Positions 46,201 through 53,001 of a stretch of 64,000 bases of DNA are shown piece by piece. Each line of letters starts with the position of its first letter. Within the stretch, counting starts at the first letter, position 1. The notes beneath the pieces were generated by a model that saw only the letters and a program-made list of their open reading frames with translations, was not told the DNA's origin and searched no databases. The translations under genes and the position numbers were made by a program. Location: positions 248,001 through 312,000 of the forward strand of contig NZ_FUYA01000003.1 in NCBI RefSeq assembly GCF_900167065.1, given 5' to 3'. The stretch is from Desulfobaculum bizertense DSM 18034 (GTDB taxonomy: Bacteria > Desulfobacterota > Desulfovibrionia > Desulfovibrionales > Desulfovibrionaceae).

Positions 46201-46378
46201 TTTCCAAAATAGACAAAGGTCGAAATTTCGTAGTCCCATTGGGAAATCTTAATTCCACCATTATGGCAGAGCCTGCCTTTCTATGGCGCCCTGTATAAAT
46301 TCCAGGCAAACTTGGATTATTTATATCAATAACTTGTTGACCAGCCTCAAAATCAACAAGTGGCTGTGCGTCAGGCAT
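43241..46378 (-). CDS. SNF2/RapA-type helicase partnered with the Hsp70-like ATPase
   Basis: 1045 aa. Motif I is LADEVGLGKTIESG (residues 132-145), motif II VIFDEAHNMRN (260-270), motif III CVSATPVNN, motif V LLASEVGSEGIDLQF and motif VI QRIGRIDRVGQ (629-639). The N-terminal ~60 residues form a small beta domain (RHRKAGSAIMVELRFPNG). A long helical C-terminus ends in basic repeats (RGRLAKAKENKAQRLKAL). No nuclease motif is evident, unlike the other helicase in this island. It is the first gene of a two-gene AT-rich operon. Confidence 0.88.
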   Translation of the reverse strand: MPDAQPLVDFEAGQQVIDINNPSLPGIYTGRHRKAGSAIMVELRFPNGTTKFRPLSILEIVNSEATKDLKEQVKSKRFGRLIDLQRLVTYEKLKGTLHEVIYSMEAAQIDFYPYQFKPVLKFINSPTERLILADEVGLGKTIESGLVWTEMQARYRSNRLLVVCPRILAEKWREELRGKFQLDAQIVDFNGLRHAFDELKVNGPEHSFVLIGTYTGLRPPKAERAVLKIPPEEGASSSPKTDLLRELRFWDEEYPPLDMVIFDEAHNMRNQATTTFHLGECLSANARAVLCVSATPVNNSNIDLHSLLRLVDEDFFSTQSSFDDLIDLNRPSVHAANALSQSPVDVEALKWAVKGMEKSEYINESPLFEQFLKKLDALDQADFCDAGELSQCQDIVEKLNLLGSYVNRTRRVQVKENRPQRVPQVVSVEYTSQEMSLYQAILNIVRQRCKVNKKAFHVFQVMTLQLMAASCLPAFSERILSEQLFDDENLIGEALGDSGFESVSSFGAFQERDQLNELLEYDFEKNDSKFKELLTVVKAKKNEKIIVFAYYRPTLSYLRRRLLESGEDVAIIHGGIPMANRWAEIERFRNSTGPRILLASEVGSEGIDLQFCHVIVNYDLPWNPMRVEQRIGRIDRVGQKARRLLIINFKIAGTIEERIHERLHEKLEIFKNSLGDLDEVIGEEVKKLTISLLGNELTADEERRKIAQTQQAIENKLNMMRELEASGDAFIAFSDYVQKKVEEDRGRGRYIQPAELESYISDFFARHFKGTEINYNTPINGCLRIRLSEDAKISLGDFIHGDQSLSAKPLRRKEICITFSREVMQKLNSDQRRRIFFVNHLSPLIRWVTQINKDKEHNFYKLAAIRAASESVPSGVYLYRVERWVMKGINSIEKLAYGLINLDTGMCYSSSDSEIFFQEIINDGRDWDYRDYDEDVLLCSFDVLEENMQEEFDVEVTQFEIENKNILQTKSKRVATIFDRRIEQDKRRLETLMIAEREERVCRMARGRLAKAKENKAQRLKALKESAKILPETEPVAVGIVRVER

Positions 46379-46612
46379 AATTGTCGTCCACCATTTATTA
46401 ATGCATATAGTTTATTCTAAAGTCTTCTCAAAACTGAAATACCCTCTTTTTTGATAATATTCTAGGCTCTTATTCCATTTTTCCCCAAGCAGTTTAAAGG
46501 TTCCAAATAACAAATAACTTCGAAAGAAACAGTTCAAGTTTTTCTTTTTTACAATTTATCCTTTCCGTAAAAAAAGTATTCATTTTCAAAAAAATCAAAT
46601 CACTCTCATAGC
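46379..46612. other. 234-bp AT-rich region upstream of the helicase
   Basis: No gene. It must contain the promoter for the helicase/Hsp70-like operon; no clear -35/-10 pair or inverted repeat was singled out. Confidence 0.4.
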
Positions 46613-46651
46613 CAAAAAAAAGCGCATTCTTCCAACACAAGAAGCATGCGC
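46613..46651 (-). terminator. Terminator of the integrase gene
   Basis: GCGCATTCTTC (46622-46632) and GAAGCATGCGC (46641-46651), one mismatch, followed on the minus strand by T9 (46613-46621). Confidence 0.88.
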
Positions 46652-46687
46652 TTTAATATCTTTAATTAAAACAAGCACTTAACCGCC

Positions 46688-47911
46688 TTACCCCCGCAAA
46701 GACACAACATTTCCCATAGGCCGACTCTCCCCAAGGCTCTCGAAAGCATTTCGCTGGACCTCCATGTCTCCCTTCACGTAGCGCATAGCCATTTCTACCG
46801 TACGCCAGCCCATCAGATCCATCAGGTCTCGAGGATTCAATTGCTGGGCAAGTCGAGTCGCAACCGTATGCCGGATACTATGGAATGTAATCCGTTCAAG
46901 ATCCGGACGGCCTTCATTCAGCCTAAGAATATCATTCACGACCAGTCGGTATGACGATGGAGATTCCTTATAGGGCAGCCCTCTCTTCGCCAAAAATACT
47001 GGTTCATCTAGCCTCCCCTGAGGAATACTCTTCAAAAGGTCCCCCAGTGCCCTACTCATGGGGATCCTCCGTGAATCTCCATTTTTTGTATCAACGAAAA
47101 CCAAAGTCCCAGACACAAAATCCACGTCACGCCAGCACAGCTTAAAAGCCTCTCCAGCTCTGCAGCCTGTCAAAAAAGCAAACCTTACAAGACGCCATGC
47201 TGAAATATCCAAGCTTCTCAACTTTTCAAGAAGAGCCTGCTCCTCATGCGGCTGGATAATGCGACGGCGCCGGTTACTCTGCCCGGGGCCAGTCACTCCT
47301 ACTCGCCGCCCTGTCGGTGGAGTCTCATCAATAACCTGGCGCTCATAAGCAAATTTCAAAATACGCCGCAAGGTCCCTGTCACATATTCCTTTGTCCGCT
47401 CTGCCCGACCAGCATCCGTTAGCGCCTTCACCAGAATATCCCACTGTGGAAGCTTGATGTCGGCGAGACGAAAATGCCCCAAATACGGGCTAATCCAGAC
47501 TTTGAAATTACTCTCTTCCTTTTCCCATGAACTTTTTTTGATATGGAGCTTGCAGTGCTCAAAAAAAACAGGCCAGTACTCATCCAAGGTCACATTCTTT
47601 GATGCAGCCTGCTGCGCATCCCGCCAATTCTCTTCTCGAAGCTCACGAAGCGTGAAAGGTGGAGTTCTATTCTTCTGATTCTCCTTCAAATCCATAAGGA
47701 GTTCATAAGCACGCTGCGCACTAACGCCTTCAGTAGCCCAACCCACAGCCTCTGAGTGGCTTTTCCCATTCCACCAGTATGAGAGTGTATAATACCGATC
47801 CAGATTGACAGCATCTTTCTTTCGACTTGGATGCTCCCGGTACCGAATACCTTTGTATTCCCCTCCACCCAATTTCTTAGGACGTTTTGCCTGGTGCCAT
47901 TTCATAGCCAT
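46688..47911 (-). CDS. int: Tyrosine-type site-specific integrase of the island
   Basis: 407 aa from ATG 47911 (GGGGAGGAGAG just before; an upstream TTG frame to 47953 is less likely). An N-terminal arm-binding region, then a SAM-like core-binding domain (TLDEYWPVFFEHCKLH), and a catalytic domain with R in LTGCRAGEAFKL, HSIRH in TFHSIRHTVATRL, and the nucleophile in EMAMRYVKGD. It lies 176 bp from attR. Its promoter region contains the TGTACAAG repeat, which may allow autoregulation. Confidence 0.93.
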   Translation of the reverse strand: MAMKWHQAKRPKKLGGGEYKGIRYREHPSRKKDAVNLDRYYTLSYWWNGKSHSEAVGWATEGVSAQRAYELLMDLKENQKNRTPPFTLRELREENWRDAQQAASKNVTLDEYWPVFFEHCKLHIKKSSWEKEESNFKVWISPYLGHFRLADIKLPQWDILVKALTDAGRAERTKEYVTGTLRRILKFAYERQVIDETPPTGRRVGVTGPGQSNRRRRIIQPHEEQALLEKLRSLDISAWRLVRFAFLTGCRAGEAFKLCWRDVDFVSGTLVFVDTKNGDSRRIPMSRALGDLLKSIPQGRLDEPVFLAKRGLPYKESPSSYRLVVNDILRLNEGRPDLERITFHSIRHTVATRLAQQLNPRDLMDLMGWRTVEMAMRYVKGDMEVQRNAFESLGESRPMGNVVSLRG

Positions 47912-47935
47912 AAGCGTCTCTCCTCCCCTCAATTC

Positions 47936-47958
47936 TGTACAAGTCCTGTACAAGGAAT
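47936..47958. repeat. Subterminal TGTACAAG repeat, right end of island
   Basis: Same orientation partner of 18046-18068, differing only at the two bases between the TGTACA units. It lies upstream of the integrase start, so binding here could also autoregulate the integrase. Confidence 0.6.
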
Positions 47959-48086
47959 GAGCATTTCACAAGGTGTTTTCCTGTGCGGTTGAGTGTCGAT
48001 ATGGATGCAGCATAACATGCCGAAATAATTCATATCAATGGCGATATATGCGCTTCTGTTGGCTTGTGTGAAAACACCGTTTTTGC

Positions 48087-48189
48087 GACTTAAAATCCCT
48101 CGGCCTTTTGGCTGTGCGGGTTCAAGTCCCGCCCCGGGTACCAAGGATATTTTGCCCTTCAGAGCTTTTGCCCTGGAGGGCTTTTTTGT
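48087..48189. repeat. attR: right direct repeat (truncated tRNA-Leu copy)
   Basis: Copy of 17939-18041. It lacks the 5' 30 nt of the tRNA, so it is not a functional tRNA gene. The terminator hairpin is retained (48154-48187). Confidence 0.95.
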
Positions 48190-48980
48190 TGCCATCCATC
48201 GCTTTTCGCTCCAAGCCCATCCCCCTCTCGTACAGCTCACAAAAATTACTTCGCACCAATCCCAAAACGTCCCAAGTCTGGCCTCAACATCGCCAGCGGC
48301 CTTGCCCTGACGTTCATTCAATTTCTTCTTTTAGCACCACGCGAGGCAAAAACGTTTTGCCGCTAACAACAAAAATCACAACCCGCTCTTAAAGAAAGTA
48401 AGTCGGCCGACAGTTCCCTTCGCAAAAACAGTCCATTCCTCGCCTCAAAACTCCAAACCGTGAATTCTATTCACGGCAAAAAGCCACAGCCTGCATGGCT
48501 TTTCCCTCTCCCTTCTCATATTGATAAATTCTTCCCAAGGGTTTTATCCGAAATTCAAGTCCTCTTGAATTTTACAAGGCCAGATATTCGCCATTTTTTC
48601 TCAAAAAACACAGGAAAAACAGCATTAAACAGGCTTTCTCTCGACCCCTGTCAGACATAGGAATTTCCATTATTTTGTGAAATTTTAGCCAATCTCGTTG
48701 ACAAGGTTTTTGCTGACAGGTAAGTCAAAAAAAACGAAGCGCAAATGTCGACATTATACATCCGGCATTTGGACAGTCGTTTTTTGAGGCCTTGCTAGAC
48801 AAGAAGAATGCAATTGCTACGTCCCTCAAGACATTCATTGCCTTGCACATGACAATTTTGCAGGCGGTCCTTTCGATTCTTAGCAACGACCCCAATTTTT
48901 GGGATCATCGCAACTCCACGCGACCCCCTAATTTGGACCAATTCTCGAATGAAATTTTTAATTTGCTTAAGGATTTTACA
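48190..48980. other. 790-bp intergenic region between the island and the lyase gene
   Basis: No supported gene. Inverted repeats include GGCAAAA/TTTTGCC (48345-48361), CCGTGAAT-TCT-ATTCACGG (48458-48476, perfect) and AAAAGCCA/TGGCTTTT (48479-48503). A putative promoter TTGACA (48698-48703) with TAAGTC 17 bp on precedes the lyase gene by about 255 bp. Confidence 0.45.
48458..48476. promoter_or_regulatory. Perfect 8-3-8 palindrome, candidate operator
   Basis: CCGTGAATTCTATTCACGG. The GTGAA...TTCAC core recalls CRP/FNR-family sites, but the spacing is not the classical one. It is about 500 bp upstream of the lyase gene, so the link is tentative. Confidence 0.35.
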
Positions 48981-49982
48981 ATGAATCTCGCACAGTTTCC
49001 TCGCCGCGGTTATGTTAAAGAAGCTACGCCCATTGAAGCTATCCCCTCTTTCTCCAAAGCTCTCGGTGGCAAAGTCAATCTCTTCATCAAGCGCGACGAC
49101 CTTCTTCCTGGATGTGCCGGTGGCAACAAAACCAGAAAGCTGGACTTTAGCATTGCGGATGCTCTGAGCAAGGGCGCAGACACAATCATTACTTGCGGTG
49201 CTGTTCAGTCTAACCACTGCCGCCTGACTTTGGCTTGGGCTGTAAAAGAAGGCTTGGACTGCCATCTCATTCTTGAAGAGCGCGTCAAGGGCACATACAA
49301 CCCTGACGCTTCGGGGAATAACTTCCTCTTCCACCTCATGGGCGTAAAAAGCATCAACGTCGTTGCTGGTGGATCTGATATGATGGCAGAAATGGAAAAA
49401 CTGGCAGCGACTTTAAAAGGACAGGGTAAAAATCCCTACATCGTTCCAGGTGGCGCATCCAACCCCATTGGAGCAACGGGCTACGTTGCATGCGCTCAGG
49501 AGACTCTGGAACAGCTTTTTGCAATGGGTCTGAACATTGATCACATGGTTGTCCCTAGTGGTAGCGCAGGAACCCATGCTGGTATCGTCACAGGCATGAT
49601 CGGCTGCAACGCAGGCATTCCCGTTAGCGGAATCAATGTCAGCCGCCCCAAAGACGTACAGGAAGGCATCGTCCACAAGCTCGCAGAAGCAACAGCAGAG
49701 CGTGTTGGCGTAAAAGGCGGCATCCCCAGAGAGGCCATCGAATGCTTCGATTCCTACGTCGGACCGGGCTATTCCATCCCTACTGAGAGTATGGTTGAGG
49801 CTGTAAAACTCCTCGCTTCCACCGAGGGCATCCTCCTCGACCCCGTCTACTCCGGTAAGGCTATGGCTGGCTTGATCGACCTCGTTCGCAAAGGACATTT
49901 TGCTGAGGGCTCCAACGTCCTGTTCCTCCACACAGGTGGCTCTCCAGCTCTGTACGCATACCTCGATACATTCCGCGGATAG
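48981..49982 (+). CDS. PLP-dependent D-cysteine desulfhydrase / L-cysteate sulfo-lyase-like enzyme
   Basis: 333 aa from ATG 48981 (AAGGA upstream). Fold type II PLP enzyme of the ACC deaminase/DcyD/CuyA family: PLP lysine in GCAGGNKTRKL (K50), CGAVQSNHCRLT, a phosphate-binding PSGSAGTHAG and LHTGGSPALYAY at the C-terminus. DcyD converts D-cysteine to pyruvate, sulfide and ammonia; CuyA splits L-cysteate to pyruvate, sulfite and ammonia. The adjacent TRAP transporter favours catabolism of an imported acidic substrate such as cysteate, whose sulfite could feed dissimilatory sulfite reduction, but sequence alone does not decide. Confidence 0.85.
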   Translation: MNLAQFPRRGYVKEATPIEAIPSFSKALGGKVNLFIKRDDLLPGCAGGNKTRKLDFSIADALSKGADTIITCGAVQSNHCRLTLAWAVKEGLDCHLILEERVKGTYNPDASGNNFLFHLMGVKSINVVAGGSDMMAEMEKLAATLKGQGKNPYIVPGGASNPIGATGYVACAQETLEQLFAMGLNIDHMVVPSGSAGTHAGIVTGMIGCNAGIPVSGINVSRPKDVQEGIVHKLAEATAERVGVKGGIPREAIECFDSYVGPGYSIPTESMVEAVKLLASTEGILLDPVYSGKAMAGLIDLVRKGHFAEGSNVLFLHTGGSPALYAYLDTFRG

Positions 49983-49992
49983 TTCAGACTAT

Positions 49993-50021
49993 GGCCCGTA
50001 CTGCCCCTTACGGTGCGGGCC
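49993..50021 (+). promoter_or_regulatory. Stem-loop between the lyase and dctP genes
   Basis: GGCCCGTAC (49993-50001) and GTGCGGGCC (50013-50021), with one G-T pair and no T run. It may stabilise or process the lyase-dctPQM transcript. Confidence 0.5.
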
Positions 50022-50104
50022 GTCCACAGGTCTCCCAAAAAAAGGTTTCCACTGAAGGCATCCCGGTGGCGGGATCATTCAGACACAGATAAAAGGAGAA
50101 TTCT

Positions 50105-51097
50105 ATGCCTCGTATGAAAACCCTGCTTATTGCATTCGTGACTTTTTTTGTCATGACCACCGCGGCTATTGCTGGCCCAACAGTTATTAAACTGGCTCAC
50201 CCCAACGTTCCCCAGCACCCAATGGGACAAGCCTTTGAAAAATTCAAAGAGCTTGTTGAAGAACGAACTCATGGAGAATTCCGCGTCGATATTTACGACA
50301 GCTCCAAGTTCGGCAACTTCGACTCCGTCGTTCAGGGACTCCAGTTCAACATGCTGCAGATGGGCTCCGCTGCAACCCCTAACCTTGCACCTTTTTCAGA
50401 TGAATTTCTGATCTTCGACCTGCCCTTCCTCTTCCCGAATTACGAAGCGGCTGATAAAATTACCGACGGCCCCATTGGCATGCACGCCACAAAAGCTCTC
50501 GAAAAGAGTGGCATCGTTGGCCTTGGCTACATTGAGATTGGATTCCGAAACATTTGGAACAACAAGCGCTCAGTCAGATCTCTCGAAGACGCCAAAGGTC
50601 TGAAAATCAGATCCACCCCTTCCAAAGCTCACATTGCGACTCTGAAATCTTTGGGCATGAATCCAACCCCTATTTCCTGGGGTGAAGTGTATACTGCTCT
50701 CCAGCAGAAAACTGTTGACGGCATCGACATTGACCTCAATCTCGCATGGCACAACAATTTCCCAGAGGTAAACAACCACCTGACCATCGTGAACAGCCTC
50801 TACAGCCCTCACCTGGTCATGATGTCCAAACGCTTCATGGATTCGCTGACGGAAAAAAATAAAAAAATTATCCTTGATGCTTTTGAAGAATGTAAGCTTT
50901 ACGAGCGACAGCTCATTCGTGATGGCGAAAAGGAAATTACCAAACAGCTGGAAGCCAGGGGTGTCGAAGTTTACACTCTGACTCCTGAAGAACGTGCACG
51001 CTGGGCTGAAGCATCTCAGAGCATTTATGACCAGTTTGGCGACCGCATTGGCAAAGATCTCATTGAACGCGCCAAGGCTACCATAGCTGGCAAATAA
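50105..51097 (+). CDS. dctP: TRAP transporter periplasmic substrate-binding protein (DctP family)
   Basis: 330 aa with a Sec signal (KTLLIAFVTFFVMTTAAIA, cleavage after residue 23). The mature part has KLAHPNVPQHPMGQAFEKFK, GFRNIWNNKR and the KGLKIRSTPS loop, whose arginine holds the substrate carboxylate. AAGGAG precedes the ATG. It captures an organic acid or sulfonate and delivers it to DctQM encoded downstream. The substrate is not deducible; the neighbouring lyase suggests cysteate or a related amino-sulfonate. Confidence 0.92.
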   Translation: MPRMKTLLIAFVTFFVMTTAAIAGPTVIKLAHPNVPQHPMGQAFEKFKELVEERTHGEFRVDIYDSSKFGNFDSVVQGLQFNMLQMGSAATPNLAPFSDEFLIFDLPFLFPNYEAADKITDGPIGMHATKALEKSGIVGLGYIEIGFRNIWNNKRSVRSLEDAKGLKIRSTPSKAHIATLKSLGMNPTPISWGEVYTALQQKTVDGIDIDLNLAWHNNFPEVNNHLTIVNSLYSPHLVMMSKRFMDSLTEKNKKIILDAFEECKLYERQLIRDGEKEITKQLEARGVEVYTLTPEERARWAEASQSIYDQFGDRIGKDLIERAKATIAGK

Positions 51098-51103
51098 AAC
51101 CTT

Positions 51104-51141
51104 CAGCCGGCCGTCTTAACCTTCCCTCAAGCGGCCGGCTG
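51104..51141 (+). promoter_or_regulatory. Stem-loop between dctP and dctQ
   Basis: Perfect 10-bp arms CAGCCGGCCG (51104-51113) and CGGCCGGCTG (51132-51141), no T run. Such hairpins protect the binding-protein mRNA so that it is made in excess over the membrane subunits. Confidence 0.7.
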
Positions 51142-51166
51142 ATTGAACTGAAGAGAGCACGCCTTC

Positions 51167-51655
51167 ATGCTGAAAATTATCGATAAATTAGAAGAATTCA
51201 TTTCTGCCTCTTGCCTTGCTGTGATGGCCGTCATCATCGCAGTCCAGGTATTCCAGCGCTACGTTTTGCAAAGCTCCCTTGACTGGTCAGAGGAACTCGC
51301 ACGTTACCTCTTTATTTGGTCAGTCTACGTAGGATGCAGTTACGCAACCAAAAAAGATCGGCACCTCGAAGTCACCATCCTGAGAAGTTCTTTTGGGCCT
51401 ACTGTTGCGAAATTTGTCACGATTATAGCGTATATTTGCACAATTGCGTTCTGCATCTGCACAACTGTCTGGGGATTCCAGATGGTCGATTTCCTTGCCG
51501 GAACAGGTCAGAAAACACCTGCTCTCGAAATCCAGATGTATTGGGTTTTTCTTAGCGTCCCCGTTGGGATGTGCCTTATGGCAATAAGAACTGCACTTCG
51601 CATTGTTTCCATCATCCGCGGAGAGGTCGACTTTAGCTCTCCCGCCTGCAAATAA
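51167..51655 (+). CDS. dctQ: TRAP transporter small membrane subunit
   Basis: 162 aa. Four predicted membrane helices (about residues 13-33, 46-62, 85-108, 124-146) with the DctQ signature VFQRYVLQSSLDWSEELARY. It pairs with DctM to form the Na+-driven membrane complex. It lies between dctP and dctM on the same strand; the gap to dctM is 11 bp. Confidence 0.93.
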   Translation: MLKIIDKLEEFISASCLAVMAVIIAVQVFQRYVLQSSLDWSEELARYLFIWSVYVGCSYATKKDRHLEVTILRSSFGPTVAKFVTIIAYICTIAFCICTTVWGFQMVDFLAGTGQKTPALEIQMYWVFLSVPVGMCLMAIRTALRIVSIIRGEVDFSSPACK

Positions 51656-51666
51656 AAGAGATTGAA

Positions 51667-52947
51667 ATGGATACATCAATTATCCTTACATTTGTGGCCC
51701 TTGCCATATTTCTTTTCCTTAGTGTACCCATTGGTATCTCCATTGGCTTGAGTGTCATTGTCGGCATTTCCGCCGGTGGGATGCTGCCATATGAGTTTCT
51801 GATTCAGAAAATGGTTACATCCCTTGATGTTTTCCCACTTATGGCTGTTCCTTTCTTCATCATGGCTGGTGAAATCATGCAGAAAGGAAGCATGGCTCAA
51901 CGACTTTTGACAGTGTCAAAGAGCCTCGTGGGGCACATCACTGGTGGCATGGCTCACATTTCCATTTTGACCAGCATGTTCTACGGCGCACTTTCTGGCT
52001 CTGCACCAGCCACTGTCGCAGCTGTTGGCGGCATCATGGTGCCTTCCATGAAAAAAGAAGGATACAGCACGTCCTTCTCTACCGCAGTGAACACGGCTGC
52101 CGGTTGCCTTGGCGTCATGATTCCCCCGAGTGTTCCGCTCATCATCTACGGAACAACCGCTGGTGTATCTGTTGGTGACCTCTTCATCGCAGGCGTCATC
52201 CCCGGTATTTTTGTCGGCTTGTGCCTCATGATCTGCAGCTATATTCTTTCAAAGAAATATGGCTACACTGGAACAGGCAAACGGGCATCGCTTAAAGAAG
52301 TTTTAGTTGCCTTCAAGGGTTCCCTTGTTGCTCTCATGGTTCCGCTCATCGTTCTCGGTGGCATTTATGGTGGCCTGACCACCCCGACAGAAGCTGGTGT
52401 TATTGCCGTTATCTACGCATTTATTGCAGAAGGTCTTGTCCTTCGTACACTCTCATGGGCAAAAGTTGTCGAGATTTTTAAAGGCACAGCCCTGACCACA
52501 GCTTCCATCTTTCTTGTTGTCGCAACAGCAACAGCACTGGGACAGATCCTTCTTTTCTACAATGTTCCCAACATGCTGGTCGACATCCTTGTTGGCATCT
52601 CTGACAACAAATATGTCTTGATCCCGATCATCCTTGTCTTCCTGCTGATCATGGGAACATTCATGGATGCTCTGGCAAATATTCTTATTCTGACTCCACT
52701 GCTGCTTCCAATCGTGAAGCACCTTGGAATGGACCCCATTCATTTCGGCATCATCATGATTGTCTGTTCATCAATGGGCTTCCTGACTCCGCCTGTTGGG
52801 GTTAATCTTTTCGTCGGATGTAGCATCGGCAACATCAGCATTGAAAAACTCAGTGCAGCAGTACTGCCATTCCTTTTCACGATGGTTCTGGCTCTGCTTG
52901 CAATTGTTTTCTTCCCGCCGCTTGCACTCTGGCTCCCCGGAATATAA
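51667..52947 (+). CDS. dctM: TRAP transporter large permease subunit
   Basis: 426 aa, about 11-12 membrane helices. DctM signatures include LMAVPFFIMAGEIMQKG, SGSAPATVAAVGGIMVPSM, MIPPSVPLIIYGTTAG and GGIYGGLTTPTEAG; a second half with LLIMGTFMDALANILILTPL. This subunit forms the transport path for the substrate that DctP binds, driven by a sodium gradient. Confidence 0.95.
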   Translation: MDTSIILTFVALAIFLFLSVPIGISIGLSVIVGISAGGMLPYEFLIQKMVTSLDVFPLMAVPFFIMAGEIMQKGSMAQRLLTVSKSLVGHITGGMAHISILTSMFYGALSGSAPATVAAVGGIMVPSMKKEGYSTSFSTAVNTAAGCLGVMIPPSVPLIIYGTTAGVSVGDLFIAGVIPGIFVGLCLMICSYILSKKYGYTGTGKRASLKEVLVAFKGSLVALMVPLIVLGGIYGGLTTPTEAGVIAVIYAFIAEGLVLRTLSWAKVVEIFKGTALTTASIFLVVATATALGQILLFYNVPNMLVDILVGISDNKYVLIPIILVFLLIMGTFMDALANILILTPLLLPIVKHLGMDPIHFGIIMIVCSSMGFLTPPVGVNLFVGCSIGNISIEKLSAAVLPFLFTMVLALLAIVFFPPLALWLPGI

Positions 52948-52960
52948 GCACTTTCATAAA

Positions 52961-52992
52961 AAACCACTCGCGGCACACGTCGCGAGTGGTTT
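52961..52992 (+). terminator. Hairpin between dctM and the unknown 414-aa gene
   Basis: Perfect 12-bp arms AAACCACTCGCG (52961-52972) and CGCGAGTGGTTT (52981-52992). The GGAG ribosome site of the next gene follows directly, and only a short T run (TTTTT at 52997-53001) is present, so it may attenuate rather than terminate. Confidence 0.7.
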
Positions 52993-53001
52993 GGAGTTTT
53001 T

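Larger units (their letters stand above)
17939..48189. mobile_element. Integrated genomic island at tRNA-Leu(UAA), about 30.1 kb
   Basis: Bounded by 103-bp direct repeats consisting of the tRNA 3' part plus terminator, with a tyrosine integrase just inside the right end. The interior is visibly more AT-rich than the flanks, especially 19.4-22.1 and 41.7-46.4 kb. It contains a replication-protein gene, an excisionase-like protein, several defence-type operons and IS3 remnants. No capsid, tail, lysis, relaxase or type IV secretion genes are recognised, so it looks like a satellite-like or defence-carrying integrative element that may depend on a helper, rather than a prophage or complete conjugative element. 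Confidence 0.93.

Noticed and set aside
48087-48162. A second tRNA-Leu gene
   Set aside because: Only the 3' part from the anticodon arm onward is present; the acceptor 5' strand and D arm are missing, so it is attR.
17939-48189. Complete prophage or ICE
   Set aside because: No capsid, tail, terminase, lysis, relaxase or type IV secretion genes are recognisable.
47929-48321. 130-aa minus-strand ORF across attR
   Set aside because: It reads antisense through the tRNA fragment and terminator, so it is a chance frame.
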